Assembly: GCA_002286855.1 (NCBI GenBank)
Contig: NRSV01000057.1
Location: 65,647-129,646, forward strand
Source: Bipolaris cookei
Taxonomy: Eukaryota > Ascomycota > Dothideomycetes > Pleosporales > Pleosporaceae
Length of the DNA stretch: 64,000 nucleotides
Reading direction: 5' to 3'
Shown piece by piece: positions 1 to 10,023 of this stretch (positions within the stretch are counted from its first letter, which is position 1; each line of letters opens with the position of its first letter). The position numbers and the translations under genes were made by a program. The notes beneath the pieces are model-generated. The model did no database searches. It was not told where the DNA came from and saw nothing but the letters and a program-made list of their open reading frames with translations.

Positions 1-1577
1 CACGAGGCTGCACGCCGCACGCACGCAGCGCAGCGCAGCGCAAGCAAAGATTGTTATGTCATGTCATGCCATGCGAATGCCATGCCATGCCATGCCAACG
101 AGGGAGGGGCAAAGGGAAGCGAGAGCCAACCACACACGCGCAAGTATGAAATTTCTGATTTCTTGGAGACAATGCGGAGAAAAGACGTCCATGTAGGTAA
201 ATAGGGTTTACCTTGGTTCGATTCTGATATACCGAGGACGCCCGGCCCGTACCTGTTGTTGTGTGGCCATTTTTGGGCCTTTGTGGCAAGGCCAAAACAC
301 GTAGGGTAGCGGAGAAAAAGAGGAGAAAGCACCTTCCTTCCCTCTCGTTCTTCTTCTTGCATCTTTACGAGATTCATGCATTAACGAGTTACATGGCATC
401 TAGCCGAGAGCGTGTGTGCATCAAGCCCTTAAGCATGTATGAAGAGTACTTTGGACACTTGCGGAAGGGTCAGCGGGTACGGTAGTTTCTTGTTGGGGGT
501 GTTTAGTTCAAAACCCCAGTTGCTATCAGCTTCTGAGCAAAACTCCCTGGTAGATGTAAGTACACCTAGTAGAACGGGATTTACTATCAGGACACGAGGG
601 CGCAAAAGGGATTAGCGCCGTGTCTGAGATTTTTTTCCCTTCCATCTCGTGCCGACGACTGGGTCTTGTTACCCCACGCACATGTGGGACTAGCAGTGGA
701 GAAAGAAGGGCCGAACGTGCTTGTGCTGGAAAAGACGTAATGCCCAGTCGATTAACCCTGAAGGCGATGATGCAACGATTCGGTGAGCAAAAGAACGGGC
801 GGCGGACAGCATCATCATCAATTACGTCGTTGTTGTCACTGTTGCTGTTCAGTTTTTTTACCGCCTCGAAAAACAAAGGGATGCGCAAAGGAGTGGTGAC
901 GGGCTGCGCAGAGCAATCGCGGTGAGAGAAGGCATAACGCAATGCGACGCGTGTGTGCATGGGGTTACAAAGCGCGTGTTTGATGGTCATTGGGGAGGGT
1001 GGTGCGTGCAGGCAGTGTAAAAGATCTGCGCCCAATCAACGAGTGCGAGTGAGGCTCGGTGCCCGCACCCGTACCAACGCCCGTGGGTAATAGCTCCCGA
1101 GACCCCAAGGTTCCTGATCGCACGCCTCCTGCCGCTGCTGCAAAACAAATATAACTTTCGGAACAAAAACAACGCGGGCGATCATTAGACACGCCATTAA
1201 TAAACCTTGATATGTGTATGTAGATTAATCATTCTCGACTATTGCATATGCATGCGCCTACAGTTCAAAATTGCGTTTTTGGGGCGGCCAATTACCACAA
1301 ACAGAAACCATACTATCTCATGACGATAAGAAAAAGCAATGTCGGAAGTTCCGTCGAAATGACGAAATTCCAAAATCATTGTCAATGGATTCTATAGGAC
1401 GAGTCCCACCCAATGCATGTAGTAGACCAAAAGAAATAATGCCAAATCCCAGCACCAAGACATGGAACCAGTCCGAGGGTTCTTACATGGAAATAACGCC
1501 AGGGAAATGCAATGACAAGAATAGTTCAGACGCATCAAATATTGACAGTGAAGAAAAGGTAAAGGTGGATGCGGGTA
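1..1577. other. Intergenic, no gene supported
   Basis: Both strands carry only short overlapping open frames without family motifs. The first 100 bases hold short CA/CG-rich and ATGCC-type direct repeats. The segment lies beyond the 3' end of the minus-strand gene at 1578-2692 and may include its 3' UTR. I see nothing else to annotate. Confidence 0.6.
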
Positions 1578-2692
1578 TTAGTCGGGTCTGGCGAGAATGG
1601 CAGCCACGGCGTCACACGGGGCGCAGGGCTGGATTTTGCGTTTCGGCTCCTCAGGAGCAGGAGCAAGAGCAGGAGGCGGGCACACGCACTCGTCCTCGTC
1701 GGAGCTGAAGGCTGAGGCCCGGCGCGCTTGGGAGAGCCCCGAAGCGTCTTTTGGCACAAAGTAGGACCCGCTACGTTCGTATTGTGGCGTGCTCGATCCT
1801 TCCGTAGAGAGGAATACTGATGCACGTCTCGAAAAGTGGCCGCTCGATAGCTCGTCATCGCACGAGGGATATGCTGTGCCCCAAAATGGCAGTTTTGGAG
1901 GAGTTCCTTGGCCGTTGTATGGCACGTAGATGGACCCACCGCGCGGTCTCAAGAATGGGCTTGGGTCGTCGAAGTCTTCAAACGGACTCTCTCCTGCACT
2001 CTTGTCTGACTCTTCTTTCGTGGCCTCGAGGTGCGATCTCTGTAGCGCCATTTCGAGCTCTTCGGCCGAAAATGGCTGCGAGGCTTGACGGGTGCGGTCT
2101 GATCCAGTAGCAGGTCTCGATGGTTGTCGGCCATCGCTCGTTCGGATAGCGCCTTGTGACTGTTTACGGCGGGCATCGCGAGGATCCTCAGTAGGATTGC
2201 GAGAGAGGCCGACTAGGCAGGTTAGTATGCCATCTGCCATGTCCACGAGGCGTTGCACATACCATTCAGGACGTCACCTTCGTCGTCCGATGCCTCTTTG
2301 ATATTGGCGGGCCTGTCGTCGCCAGCAATGCTGGCACCAATCCCGCTATCTACCCACTCAGACTCAGGGTCGTAGTCCGAGGCACAGCTGCCCCTTCTGC
2401 TGCGGTGCATGCTGCGGCTGCGGCTGCGTCGCCTAAAGCTGCTCCGACGGCTGGGAAGCCTACTTCCCATGGGTGAGTACAGAGAGGCGTTGCTGTGTCG
2501 GCGCCATGCAGTCGAAAAGCTAAAGGCCTCGAGTTTCTTCTTGTGCTCTGGGTCGACAGCACGGCGGTACTTGAGTGGAGGCATCTTCTCTCCAGGCTTG
2601 TAAAAGTCGGACTCTGGCTCTTCTGGCTTTGCGCTCCGGTGGGAGCCAGCCGTGAGGACACGCTTTAACCTTGTGCGTAGGTGGCCGGGCAT
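1578..2692 (-). CDS. Hypothetical protein with Arg/Ser-rich segment (two exons)
   Basis: I do not recognise this protein. The model is complement(join(1578..2212,2263..2692)), 354 residues. The 50-nt intron has donor GTATGT, branch ACTAAC and acceptor TAG. Splicing joins ...GDVLN to VGLSRNPTED in frame, and the unspliced frame stops shortly after. The N-terminus (MPGHLRTRLKRVL) is basic. Residues 79-102 are an Arg/Ser-rich run that looks like an RS-type or phosphorylated disordered segment. The remainder is acidic, Ser/Pro-rich and without a globular signature; a Cys/Pro-rich stretch (ECVCPPP...CAPC) lies near the C-terminus. No signal peptide or membrane span is visible. The clean intron and long open frame support a real gene; function is unknown. 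Confidence 0.7.
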
Positions 2693-3422
2693 TGTGGGTG
2701 GGTGAAGTGATTAGATTAATGTGTGATAAAGGTGGTGGTGTTGGTGGTGTGGGGGGGTGTGGAGGGAGGGGATGTGCGCAGAAGAAGACAGTCGGAAGGA
2801 CGAGCCGATATGATGTCGGGCGCAGTGAGGCTGATTCGGTGTGGGGGCGTGACACAGACGCTGAGAGAGCCCTAGGCCTGATTGGAGGGCGGGCCACAGA
2901 TGGAAAGTCGGAAACTGGGCTGGGACGAGTGCCTCGTCAGGCTGTTGCAGTTGCAGACTGGGGAAGCGGAGGGGGATATAGCAGAGCAGATGGCACCCAA
3001 GTCCGTGTATGACGGGCAGCGGGTGGGCGGCAGGGCGAAGCTAGAAGAAAACGCGGAGGGGCGCCGCGCTTGGCCGGCTGCACTCTAACGTATGGATGGA
3101 TGCACTGTAGGTGGTGTATGGATGAGCTACTGACGCGATGGTGCTAGAGGAGGTTAGTGACTAGGGCCGGCAGCAACTCTGGGCCAGCCAGGGAGAAGAG
3201 AAGGGGAAGGGGGGTTTGCGTGGGAGGGCGGCCAGGGTGATGGTGCAAGCGAGGCGCTGGCGGTAGAAGTTTTCTAGAAAGGCAGGCAGGCGCGAAAAGC
3301 GCAGGCTGTCGGAAGCCGTCGGCCGACATCATTTCCACTGTTCCATCGTTCGACTGTGGGCCAGACTGGCAGAAGCGTGAGCGCTAGGCCGCTAGGAGGG
3401 GGGGGGTGAACTGCCGTTGGCC
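2693..3422. other. Intergenic, G-rich
   Basis: This is the upstream side of the minus-strand gene ending at 2692, with a G/T-rich tract around 2730-2775 and a GGGGGGG run near 3400. Open frames here are low-complexity shadows. No gene is supported. Confidence 0.5.
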
Positions 3423-3632
3423 ATGCAGCCACGCTTTGCCACTGTTGCCCGTAATTCGCGCATTCGCCCTTTCCGAACCTACCACCCTCCGAGCCGCCCT
3501 CGTGTCGAGTCGACGCTCCGTCCTGTCTCACCACCTGCAGCCGCTGTCAAGATCGACTTTGCTGGCGCACGTTGCCTGAAGATCATGAATCTGTTCTATG
3601 TATGGAGGTGCCTTTCAAAAGTCCTTGCCTGA
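3423..3632 (+). pseudogene. Short host ORF interrupted by Tc1/mariner insertion
   Basis: An open frame starts at ATG 3423 (MQPRFATVARNSRIRPF...). It runs about 60 codons into the TA target site at 3601-3602, then reads through the transposon's terminal repeat to a stop at 3630-3632. The first residues are Arg-rich with no acidic residue for about 25 positions, which resembles a mitochondrial targeting sequence. Removing the element and one TA copy gives only ...FYVRY and a stop. If it is a gene, either it was very short or the 3' flank has decayed. No family was recognised, so this could be chance. Confidence 0.3.
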
Positions 3633-3647
3633 CCTGACGAGCAGGGG
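3603..3647 (+). repeat. Left terminal inverted repeat of Tc1/mariner element
   Basis: A 45-bp sequence beginning TGGAGGTGCCTTTCAAAAGT, immediately after the TA at 3601-3602. It matches the reverse complement of 5071-5115 at 41 of 45 positions. Confidence 0.9.
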
Positions 3648-3748
3648 CGTGTAGCGCCAACCAAATTAGGAAATGTCTCCGAACTAACGTGACTCAAGCT
3701 TCTGACCTCATACTTTGTATCTCTGCAATATTCTAAACTCTTGATACT

Positions 3749-5062
3749 ATGGCTCCCTAAGAGAATTCTACCCGTGCTATAGTTGTTTGTCTTAAAGCTA
3801 CTGGAAAATCAAGCAAAGAGGTTTCTGCTATCTCTGGGATCCCGACACTGATGGTGAACTCCATATACGCTCGAGCAATTGAACGGGGCTTAGAACCATT
3901 CGAGCGGCCAATGAAGCTTCTACATAGACACTTTGAGAATACCCCTCGATCCGGCCGGCCATCTAAGCAAGCTACAGTCTCACAAAAGGTGGTTGATACC
4001 GTACGCACTGGTCGATATGAGCGAGAGAAGTCATGTGCTGACATTGCTGGCGCCCTCAGCCTGGAAGGGTTCGATATCTTAGCATCAACAGTATGGCGGG
4101 TACTCAAGAAAGAAGGCTTCAAGAAGACCAAGTCAACGAGGAAGCCTGGACTGACGAAGAAGATGATGGAGGAACGCTATAAGTGGTCCTGCGATCATAA
4201 GGACTGGACGCTAGAGGATTGGAAGAAGGCGATCTGGTCAGATGAAACATTTGTTGTTCTTAACCATAGGCGTGGGGGATATCGAGTTTGGAGAAAAGTA
4301 GATGAAGCCTTTGTACGCAGCTGCATTCGCGAGCGATAGAAAGGCTACTCTGAGTTCATGTTCTGGAGCTGCTTCTCGTACGATAAGAAAGGGCCTTGTC
4401 ACTGCTGGCTACCTGAAACGAAGCAAGAGAAAGAGACTGCTGCTCGTCGAATTGTATAGCTTAATAAAGAGCTTGAGCCTATCTTAAAGGAGCAATGGGA
4501 GCTCGAAAATAGCATGCGCCGTCTTGACCTACGCAATAAGCCGGGCCGGCAACCTCAATGGAGGTGGAATAAGAAGACAGGAAAGCTTAGTAGAAGCAGC
4601 GGCTTAGGCATTGATTGGTATAGATATTAAACGACTATCTTAATCCCAAAGCTATTCCCTTTTACAAAGAAGTGTATAGCTGAACGGCCTAAGACAGTTA
4701 TACAAGATGATAAGGCGCCTGCTCACGACCATCACGCTCAACACTATATGCACAGCATCTATAGTCTTTAGAAGCTATTCCGGTGTGACAAATTTCCTAA
4801 TCTTAATCCTATTGAGCCTTGCTGGCCATAGATGAAAAGAGCTACGAAGAAAGGAGCGCCAAAGAGTAGGGCAGAGGGAGTTCGAGCGTGGGAGCAGTGC
4901 TGGAGAGACGTGTCTCAAGAGCATATCCACACCTGGATTGAGAGAATTCCAGGTCCCATTAAATAGATTATCAAGCTTAAAGGCGGCAACGAGTATAAGG
5001 AGGGTAGGCGGTTTAGGAAGCAAGAGCAGGGGTTGCCGGATGACTATCCATATTGGAAATAG
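3749..5062 (+). pseudogene. Tc1/mariner transposase pseudogene (7 in-frame stops)
   Basis: One frame runs 438 codons from ATG 3749 to TAG 5060-5062, with no frameshift found by hand translation. Internal stops lie at 3758, 4337, 4457, 4628, 4769, 4829 and 4964. The N-terminal part has helix-turn-helix character (TGKSSKEVSAISGI, then RSGRPSKQ). The catalytic region keeps WSDETF (first Asp), QDDKAPAHDHH (second Asp) and NPIEPCW (the NPIE-type third-acid block). In intact relatives this enzyme cuts and pastes the element at TA sites. The longest surviving open piece is 3749-4336 downstream of the fourth-codon stop. It cannot encode a working enzyme. Confidence 0.88.
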
Positions 5063-5070
5063 CCTCAAAA

Positions 5071-5115
5071 CCCCTGCCCGCCAAGTCAGGCAAGGACTTT
5101 TGAAAGGCACCTCCG
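5071..5115 (-). repeat. Right terminal inverted repeat of Tc1/mariner element
   Basis: Reverse complement begins CGGAGGTGCCTTTCAAAAGT. It is followed directly by the TA at 5116-5117. It differs from the left copy at four transition positions (1, 32, 35 and 38 counted from the outer end). Confidence 0.9.
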
Positions 5116-5117
5116 TA

Positions 5118-5872
5118 CGGTACTGACATATATGTCCAGAGTACCTACTCTATCTACAAATATAACACAGTATGGCTAAGAGCGCATGTACACATGCGCC
5201 CTTCGGTCATGACAGTAACAGCCAAATGTAACCCTCTACGAGACATCAGTGCCACCCTGACACGGCTACACACAATGTTCCTACGGTTGTCCACGTCGCG
5301 CCGAACAAGCCCGTGCTGGGAAGGCACTCGACTGAGCTGGACCGTACTCGACTGCACCGGACGGATGGCTCACTAACATGACGCCGCTCTGCATGCCTCA
5401 AATCCCATAGTCTCCTTTTTACCCCATGTATGGTAATACAGATACTTATACCCCCCAGTAATAGGGTGCAGCCCAGCGCTGAACAGTAGTCACCCTTCTG
5501 GCGCTGCATCGCCCAACCGGCGCAACGATCGCTGCAAACGGTAAGTAGGCGACCCGGCCTGCCCATGGCTGCATCACCACAGCCGTCGGAGCAGCCGTCT
5601 TGATTGGCAGGCACGCCTCTAGCTGCTGCACCTACCCAGCTACCCCAACAATGACCTCATAGGCGTCGGCCTACTCGACACCAAACACCAAACACCGTCA
5701 TGACTTGACCTCACCACCTGTGCCTTGTTTCTCGCAACTTCTACTCACAACAATTAATACCACTATCCTGGTAATTCGCTCTTCTCGCTTGTGCTTACCC
5801 TTGACTTCCTCCGAGCATTGAAGCCCACCATCCTTCAGACCCTGGCCCAACACACGGCCCACAACTGTCGAT
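5118..5872. other. Intergenic between transposon and glycine-zipper gene
   Basis: No supported gene. The last 200 bases are C/A-rich with a CACCAAACACCAAACACC repeat near 5680, which probably belongs to the promoter or 5' leader of the gene starting at 5873. Confidence 0.5.
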
Positions 5873-8800
5873 ATGGACAAAATCAAGAACGTCCTGTGTG
5901 TAGATAAAGCACCACTCATCGCCTATAGCTAACCCGTCATCAGTCACGGACACAAAAAAGACCAAGGTCAGGACGTCACTCATGACCCTCATCAGCCTGG
6001 ATCCACCAACGAGACGTCTGTATTCCCGTCTCTCTATTGACACAGTGTCGCTAATACAAAACACAGTCAGCAATACTCCACCCACAATCAAACTTTCAGT
6101 AGCCCCCAAGGCAAACATGCCCCTCCTGGTCAGCCGCTATACAATATCAAAACTACGTCTGGTGCTCCCTATACCGAGTTAGCCAAGCCAGGTACTTTAG
6201 CACGGCTTCATGGTCACGAGCCTCATGGGAAACCAGAGCAAATTGGCATAGATGGCTCACTCGACGCCGACAAGGCACAATCTCCAGTCAACAACGGCGC
6301 ATCTCCTGTGGGAGCTCTTCGTCCCGATCCTCACCCACATGGCCACACTCAAGAGGCTAGTATTGCTAGCATCAAGAGCGGAGTCATTGGTTTTGGCCCG
6401 ACAGACCCTCAGGGACATGCTGCCATGTCAATGCACAATCCCACTAAAAGCAACATGGCCGAGGGCCAAGTAGTCGGAGGCGGAAGTCTTGGCATTACCG
6501 GAATAACTCAGGGCAAAAGCGTGCAGCCAAGTACAGGTGCTGAAACATATCCCCGTAAGTAGATGCTTCTTTGGCTTTAATATACTAGTCTCAACCAAGA
6601 GTTCTGACAAGAAGTTTTAGAGACGAGTGCAGTTAATAATCCGCCAGCTGGTACTGCTGTTCCCAGCTACACGGGCGAACAGCAACCCTTCGAGAATACT
6701 CTGCGCCAGGAGAGTTACATCACTGATACTGATCGATCATTTCCGCTTGCTGGCGGTGTGACATCTAACCCACAGGAAAGGCCAAGCCATGGAAGCCATG
6801 GACGCGAGGGATTTGCTGGGGCGGGGGCTGCCGCAACTGTTCTCGGAGCCTCCCACGCCATCTCAAAGTCCGAAGAAAAAGATGTCAGAAACCAAGGCGC
6901 TGAAACTCGTCAAGCTACATATGGAGAGACTCCGTCGACTACTGTCCCGTCTACCACCATCCCGCCAACCACTGTACGTACACTACTCACGTATTTGTTC
7001 GATCTGGCTAGGCAAAAATCTAACAATCACGTAGAATCAAACGGCCTCGGATGTCCCGAGTCAGCCAGAATCTAGCCACTATCCTACAGGAATTGCCGCA
7101 GCTACTGCTGTCGCCTCTGGTTTCTCCTTGCTCCCATCATCCACTCAAGAGAAGAGACTTGAGACTGACAGCAATGGAACCATTCTTCCCACGACTGAAC
7201 CAATTGGCGACTGTGAACGCCCAATCATCCCACGGCTTGAGTCGCGACACAGGCATATTCCTGGTGAATACATTGCTACGCCGAGCGATGAGTCTAATCT
7301 GTTTCTGAACTATGATCCTGTTATCGGATCAACATCCAACCACGCAGATGTGAATGAACCCGTTCAAGCTCCCTCTGTGGCTGCAGTCTCAAATTCAGAT
7401 GAGCCCTCTGTGGATCATGTTTCTGCCACTGGAAACCACGAGCTGAGGCACACTGGAACACTTGAAGAGCCAAGACCGAAGTCCGCTGGTGATAACCATC
7501 ATACCCGTGATGCTGCAATCGCTGGTGGTCTTATTGCTGGAACCGCAGGCCTAGGAGCTCATGTAGCATCTAAAGATCACGAAGCTCGGGGTACCGGAAG
7601 CAGCCCACTACTATATGAAGACTCTCAACCGTACAGTGGCAAGGGACTCGACCCACGTGTTTTGGGAGACAAACTCAAGGTGGAGGAGCAACGTTTCAGC
7701 CCCCAAGTCAAGGCCCACCATGGCAGTGACCCAGCCATATCCGGTCCTCCGGTATCGCATAACCTTTCTCGCGACGCTATTCCAGCTGGTATTGGTGCTA
7801 CTCGTCATGGGGCTCAAGATGCTGTGGATGTGTATAGTAGACATAAAATGACGCAACTTGGTGCGTCCATGCCTGAGCAGCGGTACGACCCTACTGCTTC
7901 CAGTGCTCGAGCCTCCAACCCCATTGCGTCTAGGAGTCAATATGACTACAACAACCCTACCGTCCTGGGCAATGTCAATCGAACAGACCCAGATGACCAT
8001 GCCAAAAGGAATGCCGCTTTCACTGGTGCTGGCTTAGCTGGCGTCGCCTTGGGTGCTGGAGCTTACGCTCGCGAGCCGCATCCTCATGACGCTCAAGACT
8101 TGTCACTTCGCCAAAAAGAAGATTATGCTTCACACGCACAGGGAGGGCCAGTTTCGCAACCTATTTATCCCACCCAGGATACTTCGCAGACTTCCTGGCC
8201 TCTACGTGACACCCCTACTCATGTATCGGATCCCACTCAGGGCACTATTGCGCCGCATAACACACACGTTCAAGATTCTGATATTCGATCATATGGTGCT
8301 GTTCAGGATCCAGTTCACGAAGGACACGACATTCGCAATGCTGCCCTTCTAGGTGGTGCTGTGGGAGTAGCGGGACTTGGCAGTGCAGCATACGCCAATG
8401 ACCATCAGGATCAAGACCACCGTAATTCTAATGATTATCTCAAGAAGGCATCTCTTGAGCACGAGAAGGGACAAAATCGTCGTGAAAGGGACTTTGACAA
8501 GGAAAACGAGACGGAAGAAAAGAAAAAGCACAGATTGTTGGGCTTCTTGCACCGTGATAAGTCCAGGAAAGAGAAATCGTCGGTAAGCCCGGAATCTTCG
8601 CCTCGCCAATCAAAAGATTACAGTCCGAGACACTCCAAGGATGATAGCGAGGACCCAGAGTCACCCCGTTGGAAAGGCAAACACCTTCTGCACAAGGACC
8701 CACCAAAAGGGCATCCTGCACGTGAGGTTCTCGAACAATCTCATCATAGCGACCCGTATGCTGTAGGAAAAAGACAGCATGTAGGTACTGACGGACCGAT

Positions 8801-9120
8801 TGGTGATCCCTACTCGATAAGCGGCGATCGGTAAGTTTATGCTACATCCCAAGGAGCGTTTCCGAGTCAAACCTAACCTCAGCCACAGTGAAACGCGTCA
8901 TGGTGTATACGGCGCCCACCCCATCAGTGATCTTACTCACAACCCTACTGTACTTGAACCACATACCGGCTTACCTATGAACGCTCAACAATTTGGCACT
9001 GGAGCTGGAGGCACTGACGGTAATCGTGCCATTCATGGTCAGCATGAACATCCTGGGACCATGCCAGGCCAGAGTGTCACGAATTGGGAGGCTGTCCGAA
9101 AGGCCAATACGCCTTATTAG
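5873..9120 (+). CDS. Glycine-zipper repeat protein (six exons)
   Basis: Model: join(5873..5895,5944..6015,6067..6554,6621..6973,7035..8830,8889..9120), 987 residues. All introns are GT-AG (48-66 nt) and phases agree throughout. The protein is hydrophilic, rich in His, Gly, Asp, Ser and Pro. It is punctuated by 20-residue Gly/Ala-rich segments of one kind, for example DAAIAGGLIAGTAGLGAHVA, NAAFTGAGLAGVALGAGAYA and NAALLGGAVGVAGLGSAAYA, usually preceded by a His/Asp/Arg linker. A weaker copy is GFAGAGAAATVLGASHAIS. Near the C-terminus lies a Lys/Ser-rich stretch with LLGFLHRDKSRKEK. There is no signal peptide. Glycine zippers can form membrane-associating or oligomerising helices; that role here is inference. 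Similar large fungal proteins are usually left as hypothetical. The start (MDKIKNVL) rests on the first, 23-nt exon and is the least certain part. Confidence 0.75.
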
Positions 9121-10023
9121 GTATGAGTAAGACGAGAGTGCGACCATGCAACGCATGAGAGAGGTAAAGTGTATTTGAGGCAGCATGTGATTGAAGAGTC
9201 ATGTAGTTACTTCATACGACTGTTACGACTTGCGAATATTCTTTAATCTCACCCATTCAAATTTCCAGCAATCATGCTCCAAAAACTACCCATGTCTCAT
9301 TAGCTAGGTAACAGCTGAAGTGTAGCATCGCACCTATATTGCATTTTGCCCTTGCACAGAGTTTATTGTGGATGAATATGAGTTGCTGAAATGAGCTCGA
9401 TCACAGAACCGTGCTGTGGAAGCCGACCGGGTTAGTTTCATCCGAGGCTAATCTAGGAAAAAGGCTTGAAACTGCGGATCAAACGCTTGGAAGTGCTTCG
9501 TGGTTGGTTAAGCTTCTTAATTCGAGTTGCGCAAATGCTTGCATATCGTTGACGGGAATGTAAAGAGTAAGTACCATAGAATAAATGACCTTTTGGCTAC
9601 AAAAGTACTCCAAATATTGAGATGCGATCATATGCAACTACGATCTTCCTAGTAGACACGCTCAAATTACATCCTGATAAAAGCCGCGGCAGACGTTTGA
9701 CCCCCGATTATGACGTTTATGGGCCTAGTGATGATTTCACGGAGGAATTGTTCCCATGCAGATCACCAAATCTGCGGGGAAGAAGTGGGGCGACTCATAG
9801 GGATGTTTGCGCACAAACTGCATCTACGAAAGCGAATACGACGAAAGTCATATTTTCGAGAAACAATGAATATCGACGGGGAATTATTTGCCGCAATACC
9901 GATGCAAGCAAAATTAGGTTCGGGTGAAGTACTACCACCCGGGTAGTGTAAAAAACATATAGTTGTGCTGCTGGACAATGTCGACGTCTTTGCGCCGCAA
10001 TTCAATTCTTCATTACCCCCGTC
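9121..10023. other. Intergenic
   Basis: Moderately AT-rich spacer between two plus-strand genes. Open frames around 9622-9946 lack family features. It probably holds the 3' UTR of the upstream gene and the promoter of the glycosidase. No other element was seen. Confidence 0.5.

Larger units (their letters stand above)
3603..5115 (+). mobile_element. Tc1/mariner-type DNA transposon, RIP-degenerated
   Basis: This 1,513-bp element is bounded by TA dinucleotides (3601-3602 and 5116-5117), the standard Tc1/mariner target duplication. It has 45-bp terminal inverted repeats differing at four positions, all transitions. It contains one transposase-like frame (3749-5062) with DDE-type motifs and seven internal stops. 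The stops are TAG or TAA, as expected from C-to-T change at CAG/CAA codons under RIP. Because ends and frame are intact apart from point changes, it looks like a full-length copy that was inactivated rather than deleted. Confidence 0.9.

Noticed and set aside
210..235. tRNA B-box-like GGTTCGATTC
   Set aside because: The flanking bases do not form a T-arm, and no acceptor stem or anticodon arm could be built around it.
4775..5110. Minus-strand open frame inside the mariner element
   Set aside because: Antisense shadow of the transposase C-terminal part and right TIR.
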